Positions 35,101 to 46,641 of a stretch of DNA of 64,000 bases are shown in pieces (the first letter of the stretch is position 1; every line of letters starts with the position of its first letter). The notes below the pieces were generated by a model. It ran no database searches. It was given only the letters and a program-made list of their open reading frames with translations, and was not told the DNA's origin. Location of the stretch: the NCBI GenBank assembly GCA_900708905.1, contig CAADRB010000024.1, forward strand, positions 1,866,611-1,930,610, written 5' to 3'. Both the position numbers and the translations under genes were made by a program. The DNA is from Hymenolepis diminuta. Lineage: Eukaryota; Platyhelminthes; Cestoda; Cyclophyllidea; Hymenolepididae.

Positions 35101-37562
35101 ATACATGTGAAAAGGACGACGGTGGTATTCGAAATAACGAAGATAAACGCATGGAGAATGAAGGAGTTATTGATTCTCAAAACCCTGCTGAAAACAATGA
35201 GCCTATTTTGCACGATATCAATCTTAGTATGGTGGATTTGGGACCATCACACTCCGACTCACCTGCTGAACACAAAGAACCACGTGATATGACTAGTCTT
35301 CCTGGTTTTTCAGACGTTGTACATGCAGCTAAGTTAGATAACCCTGAGGATATATATGAAACAGATAGTACTGGGACTTTAACACAGACAGTATCAACCG
35401 TAAGTAAACTTAAAGAAGATAAAGAAGAAGGTGGTTGGTCGGAAGGGAAAGAATCGCTTTCAAATGTGATTGGCAAAGGAGATGCTGATCGCATTGAAGA
35501 TACTTTGACTCAAATAGAGCATTCAGAGGCTAATTATTTCAGAACAGAAATGCTGGAGAAGGATCCCACTGAAGGCATCACAAAGTCTGTTAAACAGGAA
35601 CAAACTCCAGAGGATATTAATTCATCAAAATTGGAAGCTGACGAAGTGTGGAAAAATGATGAAGATGGTGATGGTTGGGGTGAAGAGGCTGAGATTGAAG
35701 TTGATAATCTTGAGGAATCAAAGGTCTGCATTAAACCTACCGTTCAATCTAATTTAGATAACCAGGCGGAAAGTCAAGAAGTTGAAGTGAAATCTGAGTC
35801 AACAGAGCTATCACCACAGAAGATATTCACTAAAGAGGATCTAGTTCCAAGTTTGTTAAAGGTTGATCATCAGGAAGCTGACAATGTTTGGGATGATTGC
35901 GGAAACGAATTGGACGAAGGAGCAAATATTGAGTTCAAAGAAGGTATGGAAATTCTTCCAGACCTCCAATCTGTTGAAACAGTCACTACAACCTTATCGG
36001 AAAAACTAGATGAAATAAAAGGATCTTCGGATTGTCTGTCAAAATCCGAGGTTATAGATTCATCTAATAAAGATTTGAATTGTGGAGACATTAGGATATC
36101 AGAAGAGACGAAGATCGGTGCTAAACATAACGCGTCATCCCATGATAATTTAATCCAGCCAAACCTTGATATCTTAGTCGAAAATCAAGAGATTGAAATG
36201 AGAGCTGGATCGTCATTAATTGAATTTAAAGATGGGCATCAGGAAGCTGACAATACCTGGGATGATATAAATGAATCGAACGAAAAAGCTGGTATAGATG
36301 TTCGTGATATCGAAGCTAAGAAGGATATTAACCCTGCCGAAACTGCAATCCTATCAGAAAAGATGGGTAACGAGGAAGAATTCCTGGATTATCATACGGA
36401 ATCCGGGGCTACTGAGCCATCTGGCACTACTTTATCGAATAAGGAGCTTCCGGAAGGCATTTCGGTCCATTCTGCTGAAATCTTCACTACAGTTTTGTCT
36501 AAAGAACAAGATGATAAGGAGTCTTTGGATGACCAGATAAAGTCCGAGATTATTGAAGCAATTCTTCCTTCGCCATCGAATGATGATATTTCGGAAACTG
36601 CAGAAAAGCCAAGTGATCGAGGGCAGGAATTAGAAGTAGATGAAGGTTTGTGGGAAGATAATGGAAATGAATGGGGTGAAGATGCAGACATCAACATTGA
36701 TGAAGGAGAAATTAAGAAAAGTATAGACTTCACTGAAGTCACTGAATCATTTGCTCCCTCTGAAAAATCTGCTGTTGAAAGGTTGTCGAAATCAGATCCC
36801 CATTCATTGGAGGAACAGCATTCCGAGGAGTCGGCAAAGCTGAGTCGGCTTCCGAAAGCTGCTGAAGCCTGGGATGAGGGTGATAACGCCTGGGGTGAGG
36901 AAGTGAACCTTGAGGAAATTAAATTGGCTTCTGGACCTATCGGGAAGCATATTAGTCATGAAGAATATTTCTCCAATATTAATAATACTGAGAAGGGACC
37001 TGGGAAAGTTGTAATCGAAGGTGGTGAAAGGTGGGAAGATGATAATTGGGTTGAAGAGCCAGATCGACCCGAAACGGTCCCTCAACTGTCAGAATCGAAT
37101 CTTTCAAATCCCATTCAGCAGAACATTTCAGTAAAGCTAGAACTTGATTTGAAGGATTCTGAGAAGAAAGCACATTTGGATGATGACAATGCTGCTTGGG
37201 CCGAAGATCAAGATCGAATTAAATTGGTTCCGCAAAGGACAGAAGTAGATGCTCAGACTCCTAATGAGATGGATACCTCTGAAAAATCAGAGGTAAAATC
37301 CAACAATTTAGTCATAAAATGCACAGACAATGATGGCGGCGGTTGGGGAGATGATGACAATGATTGGAATGATGAGACTGAATTGCCAGGAGATGATATG
37401 GAAATCAATAAATCGATAGCCGATCAGATCCCGCTTTCAAATAGCAGTCTTTTAATTCCTATTTCCAATCAAGGTGAACTTGAAGAGAAGCGTCATTTAA
37501 TTACTCCAGATATAAATATCGGTGATCCAAAAGATCGATCGAAAGGAGCCAAATTAGACTAA
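29113..37562 (+). CDS. COG8: Conserved oligomeric Golgi complex subunit 8 with giant acidic C-terminal tail
   Basis: COG8 is a subunit of the COG tether, which captures retrograde vesicles at the Golgi. Exons: 29113-29550, 29589-29819, 29859-30112, 30188-30653, 30691-30917, 33167-37562. Phases agree at every junction and give 2003 codons plus TAA. Residues 1 to about 610 follow COG8 throughout: an N-terminal helical segment with KLSKLRLDELASTPQRI, then LELPQLMETCIQNGHYQDAL, VIYLRQLEAFTEQELRLNFL, RVQLFDSITQYRAVFADEE, and a C-terminal part ending near LEHIFGGDAASHLW. Human COG8 is about 612 residues, so the conserved part is full length. The last exon then stays open for about 1,380 further residues of acidic, Ser/Thr/Glu-rich, probably disordered sequence with tryptophan motifs near its end (separate entry). 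Four of five introns are under 80 bp, three of them 37-39 bp; the fifth is 2.2 kb. Identity is secure; the role of the tail is inferred. Confidence 0.9.
30918..33166. other. COG8 intron 5 (2.2 kb)
   Basis: It runs from donor GTATGT at 30918 to the acceptor TTATTTATTCTTCCAG ending at 33166, and joins phase-2 ends. I see no gene, SINE or LTR copy inside. It is the only long intron in this gene and separates the conserved core from the exon that carries the last part of COG8 plus the whole tail. Confidence 0.7.
35635..37385 (+). repeat. Tryptophan/acidic motif repeats in the COG8 tail
   Basis: This part of the COG8 tail carries 13 tryptophans, nearly all the tail has. Each sits in Asp/Glu/Gly/Asn-rich sequence: W1367 and W1376, W1447, W1570, W1701 and W1708, W1774 and W1781, W1828 and W1833, W1883, W1932 and W1939. 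Pairs are spaced 9, 7, 7, 5 and 7. Typical units are WEDNGNEWGED, WDEGDNAWGEE, WEDDNWVEE and WGDDDNDWNDE. HQEADN-WDD occurs twice (W1447, W1570). Around several units a looser repeat of about 120 residues can be seen (W motif, then ...TLSEK or ILSEK, then KSE..I or its like). Acidic tryptophan motifs of this kind bind the COPI coat in other proteins; that function here is inference. Confidence 0.7.
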
Positions 37563-38730
37563 GTGTGACTTTTGAATTTCTTTTGTATCTTCATCTGTCT
37601 TTCATTATTAAGTAAATGCATATTTTGCCTTGATAATTTCCCAGAATGAGTTGCTATTGCCTTGATACAAGTTGTCGTTCCGCTGTATCATGGGACGGTA
37701 GATAAAGTAGGTGTCAAGTAGGATTTTACCATCTGAATTAAACTGTTTCTAAAACGGTATAATTAAGAAAAAAGTTTCTTAGGATACGGAATTTACTGTT
37801 CTTTGAGAAATTAGCGCATCCTGTGGTAAGGTAGCAGAGATTATTTAGAGGCATTAATCAGTGGTCTATGTACGAGTCAAACGTGCCTTCCGGTGCGCAT
37901 CCAGTGGTGTGAGTGACGGATCATACTGGCTAATTATGAGCAACAAGAGAGTGGTGGAGATTAAACCTATCGGGGCGGTTCCAGCATACCCTTCCTCTAA
38001 ATCAGCTATTTCTGTTATTACCAATGGCCAAAGTGATGTAATATTGTTGGTCTGGCCAATTGCTATGAATATATACTGCGCTCCCCTTTACTCCGGGGAG
38101 AGAGAGATTTAACCAGACGAGACCAATCTGGTAAGACGACCTATGTTGACTGGAGTCCAAAATCTATTTATGCCCTTGACATGGGGTTTGTCCAGATAGG
38201 GATTGATCGAAGAAGGTTGAACTAATCATTGGATGTGCCAGGGTATGATTGGTCAGGTAGCTAACAGGTAGATAAATGGCGGTTGGCCTCGTCATGCCGC
38301 GACCTTCTATAGGAATGATGTATAATTGCAATTTGGGTGCACCAGAGTATTCTTTCGCCTGCCTGTCCGTCCCCTTAGTTGTTCGAGATATGCCCGGTAT
38401 GGAAGATATTGAGATATTACTTCTAAGGAGAAGATCCTAATGTAGTTTTGTATGCCGATATGGGTCTTTGTTTCTAAAAGTATAAGCGGCTAAAGATGTT
38501 AAAGTGGGGGTGTATAATGATGACATGAATTTCATTGGTGTGTCAGAGAAGGGAGCTAAAAATCAACGAGCTGATAAAAAATAACGGATGAGTCACAGGA
38601 ATATCTGGAGTAACCCTGCTAGTCTATCGTCCTTTTAACTTCTATGATTCTGGCCATAAAGTAAAATAGAAGGAAGACGGAAAGTGGAATAGCAACATAT
38701 ACTAAGAGGGGGTGTGCTGTAACGTCACCA
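37563..38730. other. Region downstream of COG8, no gene seen
   Basis: It holds the COG8 3' UTR (no AATAAA found within the first 200 bp) and then sequence with somewhat higher GC and an 84-codon frame (37861-38112) that I cannot match to any family. The composition change suggests repeat-derived DNA leading into repeat R2 copy 2, but I cannot identify an element. Confidence 0.4.
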
Positions 38731-39015
38731 ACTAGGAGTTCGGATAGTAATCTAGCAGAGCCAACAATCTAGAAAACTCGGTAATATAGCAACTTAACAC
38801 AGAAGCTAATGACCCACGGCAGATAAGAAGGCACGTTATAGTCAACACGAGTGTATTAACGAAACTCACACTCAATTGGTATCGACTTAAACAAATACGA
38901 ATAATGATCAAGTGTTAAGTGTATCGGTGGGGAAATAAAGAAAGAAAATACATTTTTGTTCATAGAAGAAATATTGGGAACGGGGGAAAATAATTATCAT
39001 TTCTTCTAGCAGGGT
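38731..39015 (+). repeat. Dispersed repeat R2, copy 2
   Basis: Same strand and landmark order as 23712-23985: GATAGTAATCTAGCAGAGCC, AACTCGGTAATA, CCACGGCAGATAAGAAGGCACG, TCGACTTAAACAAATA, GAAGAAATATTGGGAA, and an end near TTCTAGCAG. Similarity stops on both sides, so the unit is about 270-285 bp. Confidence 0.6.
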
Positions 39016-42000
39016 GAAAGGGGACGTTCATGGAATAGCTGGTAAAGCGACATCGCGTGCGAGTCGAAGAGAAGCTACTGATCGGTAAATTAGGAGTGTA
39101 GGTGTGTAAAATAGTTTTGAGAAAATATTTTTCAATTAAGGGAATGTATAACGTCATTTCTTCAAGATTTACCTCCCGATTAAAAGAGACGATTTAAGCA
39201 CATGTAGGTGTGTGGAGTTACGTACTGAAGAACCAGAAGGCATGGGAAAACATATCTTGACTAGGTCACATTTTCAGTAGATTTTCCCAATTACTACGGT
39301 TTAGACCCACAAACGAGATACACTGGACAGCGGAGGAAAAGCAATCATACTCAAATTCCTGTGTCTCATAGGCAGTTTATCATTTGGTCAGACACCGAGT
39401 ACCTGGGTACCTCGGCATGTATTTGACACTGTGAACTCGGTGACTAAGAATCAACTTATTAATTGAAAAATCGCATTGGATTTCGTTATAGAACCCGTAT
39501 CCTTGACAGTTTTTAGTGACATTTGCATGGGTCTGTGTATGCGCATATATAATGATGCACCATTAATTTTCGCTCTGGAAAAGCTGGTTCCCCAATTTTT
39601 TAATATGCCCATAACTCAGCCCATTCAACGACGATATAATGTAGGAGTGAAAAGAAATTCAGCAATAATAGAGATTTTATTTGACTCTCGAACGTACCAA
39701 AGGAGTACTGTGAATGTTCCTCATGTCACTTCTCTGAGATCTGCCTCATGATTAATATAAATGAATCAAGCGGGTGAAATTCATCGGTAACATAATGCAG
39801 AAGACGAAGAGAGAATACGTCATTACTATATCACATCTTGGTATATTGCGTCACTTACAACCGATAAGGCAAACAAATGCCTTCCACTTACAATGATTAG
39901 AGTGGGTAATGTTTAGTTGCAATACGATGAAGAATCAATGAGAAATTGTAATAAGCTGAATTTTGATTTCTGATCGTGAGAAGGAAGCCTATTTGGTACT
40001 TAATTCCCATGCCAAAATTTTGGATTTATTTCTTTTTTTTGCGATTGCAGTGTATCGCTCCAAACTCACTCGTAAACGGTAAAAATCCTTTTTTTCTTAA
40101 TTATAATAGTGTAAAATTTTATTGCGTACCGGAAGGATTCAATACGTCTTGAGATTAAATTAAGTAATCCCTTGAACTCACCTCCAAGATTATTCGGTAT
40201 TTTTACGACCTCCTCACGGATATTCAAAATATATTCAAGTTAATCAATAGATATGAAAATTAGAAACCTTTAATCCATAAAATATCGACCCTTCTCCTAA
40301 TCAAAATGGATATCTCCTGAGATTTTTGTTACCTGTATCCCTAGAAACGAAGAAAAGAACAGTCCAATATGAAGTAAAGGGGTGGGTTAGGAAAAAAGTC
40401 AAAAATAAGTTCGAACATTTCAGTTGTTACACTTGATATTAACATTTGAATTTCAAGATGTGAGCTGTCTTCTGCTATCAGGTTAATCTAAACAAGTTTG
40501 GAAATATTTGACAATAAAAGTTGTAAGTGAAATCGAACCTTCGTCCATGTTAACCGACGTCCAGTGCACTCGGCCCTAACTCATCTTGGAATATAATTTT
40601 TAACCGAAATTAAATTCTCAAGCATCTTGAAGATATTCTTGCGAGTTAGAACTAAAGGGTAACCCGTTGTAGCGGGATAAGACTAGGAGCACCAGATGTA
40701 GAGCCACAGCGATTAACGAGAAGGCGAAGTATTAAGTAAAGATATTAATTTAATGAAGTTACAAAGGACGAAACTGGGAGATGAAAGCCAGCAGGCGGAC
40801 CTTGCTGGAGGTCTTGGGATTAAGAGTTGGTCGGTAAGAGGTGGAGAGAAGAGAGACGTGCAGGTACAGATTTGGCAGAGACCGTTAGAATAGTCATAAG
40901 TCAATGTGGAATTCCTTCCAAGTCTTTGATGGGAAGCGTATGACGACAAAATAGTTGAGAAGTATAAGTATTGTACCGACTCATTCTCCCTGGCTTTTTG
41001 ATAGACACGCCGATGTAGGCATAGAGATAAGATCTTGGTGGCTAATAGCAGGTCCAGTTATCGGCAAGTTTCTCAAAGCATAAACTCAAATACCCTAGTA
41101 ATTATCGATAATTTCCAACTCGTGGAAAATGCATAAAAAGTAAATGTTTATTTTAGCGTTCAAATTAGAAACTTTTAAAAATAAAATGCGAAGAAACAAT
41201 AATTAGCATTCTTAAAAACAATTTTTTTCATATTTACTTCTCCCAGTCTCGGTAAATGTTGTAATAAAATCTATATATGCCCCTGACAAAGTTATAACCT
41301 ACGTTCTTTACTACGATAAACTAAAATTCTTTAATTATTTTCTTAATAATTGCCAACCAACCAATATTTCAACATAGGTAAATAAAATAAAAATTTTTAT
41401 CTTTCATTTGAATTTAGCGTCCGGAAATGCTGCCAAGTTTGCAAAAAAACTGACCTTTGTTGATTTGTCATGTGGTGAAAAAATATGTATTCCGTAAATT
41501 TTCACTAAATTAAATAAAAAGACAATTTCGGCATCTAGTTATTTATTTATTTATTTAAATTTTCCTATTTTGGTTTTTATTTATTTTAATAGCACACTTT
41601 TCTATTAATAAATTCAATTTTGACGTTATTATTTAAACAAATTTAATTTAAGCGCCAAGTTTTTAATAAAAATCAATGATTACTTAAAGATGTAATTAAA
41701 TAGAATACACCCCAAAATCTATCATAATCAGATACCGCTTACTACCTGTAATTAATCAAATCTGACTTTAATATTAGCTCGCTATATGCAGTAGATTCCG
41801 CTGGAGGACCGAAATATAACTAAATTGCTAAATTTAAAATGAAGCCTTCGTGGAAATTTTCACGATGTAGTATTCAACATCTGTTGAACTTATCTGTGAG
41901 GGAAATTACTGTAAAGACAGTCCGTTTTGTTACTTCCTAAATGTATATTTATTAGTCGATCCCGTTTGATTAAAGCGTTAAATTAGAGATTATCCAGAAC

Positions 42001-45000
42001 ACAAGGATCCGATGTTCAGAGATGGTAAGGTACTTGCTGATTCAAAACAAGGTGATCGGGGAAGAAACTTACAATCAGCTTTGTATAAAACTGATGAAAC
42101 ATTAAAAGGACGGAGATTTTATTTGAACGATGAACTGGAAATAGCATTCATATATACCTTTTTAAACCGCTCGGAACTCCATTAAATAGCATAATCTTGA
42201 GTTCAATATGACAGTTACTGACAGCCTTTGCATCGATTTGAGCAAGCACTTTTGTAATTATCCATTACTATCTCTCCACTAAAGCAACTGATCTCCAAGC
42301 TTCTTATTGGATCAACATCGCAGTATGTTCTCGTACCTTTTAACATCTGGAAATTTTCGCAGAGACTTAAAAGTTGTAATTAGTGATCAATGATCGTATC
42401 AAGGGTGTAAATTGGACTAAAGGACATGTAACTTTCAAGTTCTATTAGGATTGAAAAGAATTGATTACCTTTCGTGCACTCTGACATTCTTATTCCTAGA
42501 CTTAACCTAATTCCCAAATTCGCTTTCTAATGCTTCATTCTGAAGCTCCCATTCAAATGGAAGTTTTTTGGTGAGCGTTTCTTCAAATTGTACTCCAAAG
42601 AGGAGACCTAATTTGGAGGGATAAGTGAAAGCTTACGTATAGCCACAAAATCGAGAAGACCGGTTAGATGGTCACGGGTACTTCTTACAGGCTTTGCTGC
42701 AGGGGCGTCGCTTAGCCGTATCCTGAATAAATTGCTGACATTCGTTTAATCCCGTGTTGCTATTGGGCTCAGGAGTTTTCGTGACTATTCCAGAGGCTGA
42801 TAAGACTACAACGGTGCATTGTATTCCTTTTCAAAAATACTAAACATCACTTTAACACTAAATAGACCACTGTTTTTTAGATTGTTAAAACAAGCTCGTT
42901 CTTCTTGAGATGTGACCGGCCTGGTTTCTTAATCTCCGGATAAATTCATTCTCTGAGCTAAGGGATTCAAATGAACTTATTCATACAAACTACAATCAGG
43001 ATCACATTTTTCGAGTTTGCGGGATATAATCACAAAATTCCAAGAAGGAAACTAGTTTCCCAGGTTCTGGAGTTTTCGATTCCAGTTAATCCCTGCTCTG
43101 CTTTCTTCCTACCTGGTCCAAGTAACTGCAGCTGTAGTATAGGCAGGTGGATGCCTAGCAAATTGCAATAGCAATCTAGATTATTATAGCAGTTACATAA
43201 GGTCACCTTAAAATTTCAAAAAAATATTTCATCACTCTATTATAATGTTTACCATCATATAAGCTTAGCTACTATATCGTAACGATTACGCATTAGCTTT
43301 GAGTATCTAGATATGTTTTACTGCTTGTTGACTCCTAGTTTTCTTTTTTAAAAATATCTTTCAAAGCTTTCAGTAGCACTGAATTATTGCACAAATCTTC
43401 GTTTCAAGCAATATTCCCGCCAATTAGGAATTTTGCTTTTCTATAATACTTAAAACAGTTCAGCGATGCGGATTGTGTGAATAGCCTCCAGTTACAACTA
43501 TTTGGACAGATAAATGAGGTACATTACACGACAGAGGGGGGTCAATAATGCTCAAGTACTCGTGAGTTAAGACATTGAAAGCCGGGACACTACAGTAGAT
43601 GCTGAAAAAAAATGCAAAAATGATGCCGGTTTTCTGTCTGGAATATTTAGGAATTTTCTTATTTCAAATTTTTAATTCCACTTTGCTAGGATCGACCGCC
43701 GTGCAAGTGACAGCTATGACCATCAAATAATGTCCAGTCCAATCTGACCTCAATGACTGTCTACAAATGCTAATCAGTAGTCTATTAATCAGCCTTTCTA
43801 CTTGCCTACTGACCTTCTCGTCAGCTGCTACCCTATATCAACTGCACAATCTGCCCATCCAATGAATCGGTCTTATCCACAATTAAGTCCTACCTTTAAT
43901 CCGCTTTTTGAAAGTTATTAATTAAAGAAGCTCGTTAATTATCACTACTTTAAGTCCGTTTGATTTAAAGATACTATTTGGACAATGGATTTAGAGCTTT
44001 TAATAAAACATTTAATAAGAATGAGGAAAGTGGGTTTCGAAGATTTCGGCGTTAATAACATTAATAAGAAATTAAATAATTTTTTCTCTGATAAAATTTT
44101 CTTCTTAAATAATGATCTTTTTCAATATGCCAACAAACCTTCTCACGCCTAGGCAATTCAGTCGGCCAATATGGGTTGATTTCCCTTAACGCATGGGAAA
44201 TGTCATTGTCAACAAGTCTCGATTCAAACTGTGTCTCCCTATCTAAGGTGACTTTCCCACAACTCTATGCTCAATGTCACTATTGTTAAGGCACAACCAA
44301 ACACTAAGTCTATCGATTCAGTCTTACTTTCCTACAAGGCGTTAGGAATTTCACTGTTGTCATGTCTCAATCCATGCGCTCTGATTCCTTTGTTCCCACA
44401 CTGTAACCTTATTTAAACAACTTTGTACATATGCGTCAGGATGGTAGTTGTTAGACACCTTTCTCAGGTCCAATGTGCAGCCTGTCCTTCAGATTTGGGA
44501 TTGGTCATTGTATCTTATTAATCTAACTCAGTCAGATAATAGAGGTAGGTTGGGATTAAGTCTTCTCTATTGACGGGCGCACCAATACATGATTTACAAA
44601 TTAAGCTAAGTGTTGAAGACAATTGAGTGGCTTTTACACCGAGTGTCATTTTTCAAGGGCTGTGGATTTTTTGCATTTTGAATGTCATTTCAAATATACA
44701 CGATAGTAAAACGGATCGCAACCCTAGATTCGGGACCTGTTAATGTTTTCATTCATCTTAAAATCTTATATTATTTCACTCTTACTTTAGACGCTAGTAA
44801 AATAACCGATTTTCGCAGCAGTTTGCGTGCTCGTCCGAGATGTCAGAAATCTCGGCCTCGATGTCCATTGTTGAGTACCGGTACTTAATTTTGAACAATA
44901 AAGAGCCTGTAGAATTTGAATTTCTTATCAGAGAGGCTCTGTGGTGCTACCTTTCTACCCAAGAAGAGATAGAAAGCGCCTTCTTAAATTGACTTGAGAG

Positions 45001-46600
45001 TTATTTTTTTCGCTTTCTTATATCCGTGGTGTAGTAATCAACGGTACGTCTGCTAAGTTAACGCTAGGCGGTTGCATTCTGCAATGTGAATAGTTGATAT
45101 CATTATTAACGGGAGTGGTGGCTTTAGAGTGCCCTCTCTTTGCTTGAGTCAGTCGTCACAAGCACTTTTCTCAGTTAACTTTGAAAGGATCTGTAGCGGT
45201 TAGAGTAAGGGCTAACAGCAATGAAACGGAACACCAAAAATTGAGTAGACTAGGATGTATTGAACAAGCCTCAGTACAGAGTGCCAAGGGGAATAGAGAA
45301 TTGAGGGAAAAGGATGGAGCGAAGGAAGATGTGTCTGCAAGCGACAGTATCTGTGTATCGTGTGCGTGTAGTGGAAGGCTATTTATAATCGTCACTTGGA
45401 TGAAGACGCGCATGAGGACATAATTGTACGTGCACTATAATTGGACAGGACGATTGCAGGAAAAGGAGGGAACAGTGCAGACAGGACTGATTAATAATAT
45501 ACCCGACTTAGCGGTGTCTTTGCAACTATCATCCGAGGTATGCTTAGCTTTTCCGATCGACGAAAATAGGTCTGTTGAGGACCCACGATGTTTATCCATA
45601 GAGTGCTTGGGGTCAAAGGAAAGGTTAAAAGTTTACAGAGGAGATAATCAAATTCTGGTGATTAGCGATGACGTATGATAAATATTTCGGAGACGAACGG
45701 ATCCATCCTTCAGAACTCTAAATTTATATACTATCGGACGAAAATGTTGCAATGTATATAAAGCTTTCCCTATAAAGCACTAAAACTATAAATAAAATTA
45801 CCCCGGACTGAAGCGCTTTATCTCATGTGCACTGTATTAATTTATCTAGTTGTTTACAGTACTGATGCTCTCTTCTTCAACCCGCCGTTTGACTTATGAC
45901 AGCTTTGTTTGAACTCACCGCCAAAATGTCAAGATCGCTGTGAGACCTCCTGCTTGTCACTCATCGGGTCGACCTATGGGGTGTGAGCAACTCATCCCAA
46001 GACAAAGAATAGATGCCACAGTGTAGAGTCGTTTTCACTGGCTCAGTATTATTAATAAAGATCCCTCTTATGTAAGGGTTACTCAGGGCGAAATGCAAAA
46101 TTTAATTCACCTTTTATCTTTTTATTCAAGCATCATCTCTAATGAAATTCTTTAATGACTTTCAATTTAGTGCTCTTGACTAAACTATTCCACATCCATA
46201 ATCGACTTTATTGAAAATGGCCTGTAAAATCGACATTTTCAATTGTTTCATCTTCACAAACACGCATGGCCAAAAAGTAGTCTAATAAAGCATCATTGAT
46301 ATGAGAAGGCTTTGAACGATACCACTGGCACTCTTCTCTGACAAAGCTATTATCAAAATCGGCCGAATGTAGACGAAATTAGACCAACGAAATGCACCCT
46401 TTGAGAGCAAACCAGGCGTTTTCTTCAGTGCTCTCACAATTCACCGACTGCGCGCATTAGTTTGTGCGCGCGTGCGTGAATTTTGTTACGCAACCAATGA
46501 GAATGCAGAAGTGTAGCCATTGGCTTATGCTACTGGCGCCGTTGTTGCTTGTATGTGAGTCAGGTCCACTTCGCTTTCACTCTCCATTCTTGATATTCTC
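39016..46600. other. Gene-free stretch between COG8 and the LRR gene
   Basis: 7.6 kb of mostly AT-rich DNA. I looked for exons on both strands. The frames at 39476-39751, 40713-40949, 44682-44888, 45171-45423 and 45424-45678 have no family resemblance and no consistent splice chain. A possible tRNA-derived fragment lies at about 40525-40580. GC rises at 45.1-45.7 kb and around 46.4 kb, the latter probably part of the LRR gene's promoter or 5' leader. Confidence 0.5.
40525..40580 (-). repeat. Possible tRNA-derived fragment
   Basis: On the minus strand, GGGCCGAGTGCACTGGACG followed by GAAGGTTCGATTTC resembles an RNA polymerase III A box and a near-perfect B box (GGTTCGATT). The spacing is about that of a tRNA-like head, but no cloverleaf closes and it does not align well with the SINE family of this window. 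It may be the head of another SINE family or chance. Confidence 0.25.
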
Positions 46601-46641
46601 TTTGATAAGACGTCCCCTTCCAGTAGATAGTGTTGTATATC
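46601..46641 (+). promoter_or_regulatory. Splice-acceptor-like 5' leader of LRR gene
   Basis: GACGTCCCCTTCCAG ends at 46623, 18 bases before the ATG at 46642, and has the pyrimidine-rich run and CAG of a splice acceptor. A donor-like GTATGTGAG lies about 70 bp upstream (46551). It may mark a short 5' UTR intron or a spliced-leader site. Confidence 0.35.

Noticed and set aside
33582..37173. Many minus-strand open frames (up to 116 codons) opposite the COG8 tail
   Set aside because: They are shadows of the long sense frame. The sense strand is rich in GAN/TCN codons, which removes stops from the opposite strand. None has family resemblance.
42495..42515. CTAGACTTAACC, as in the SINE body
   Set aside because: The match is about 12 bases and nothing on either side fits the family.
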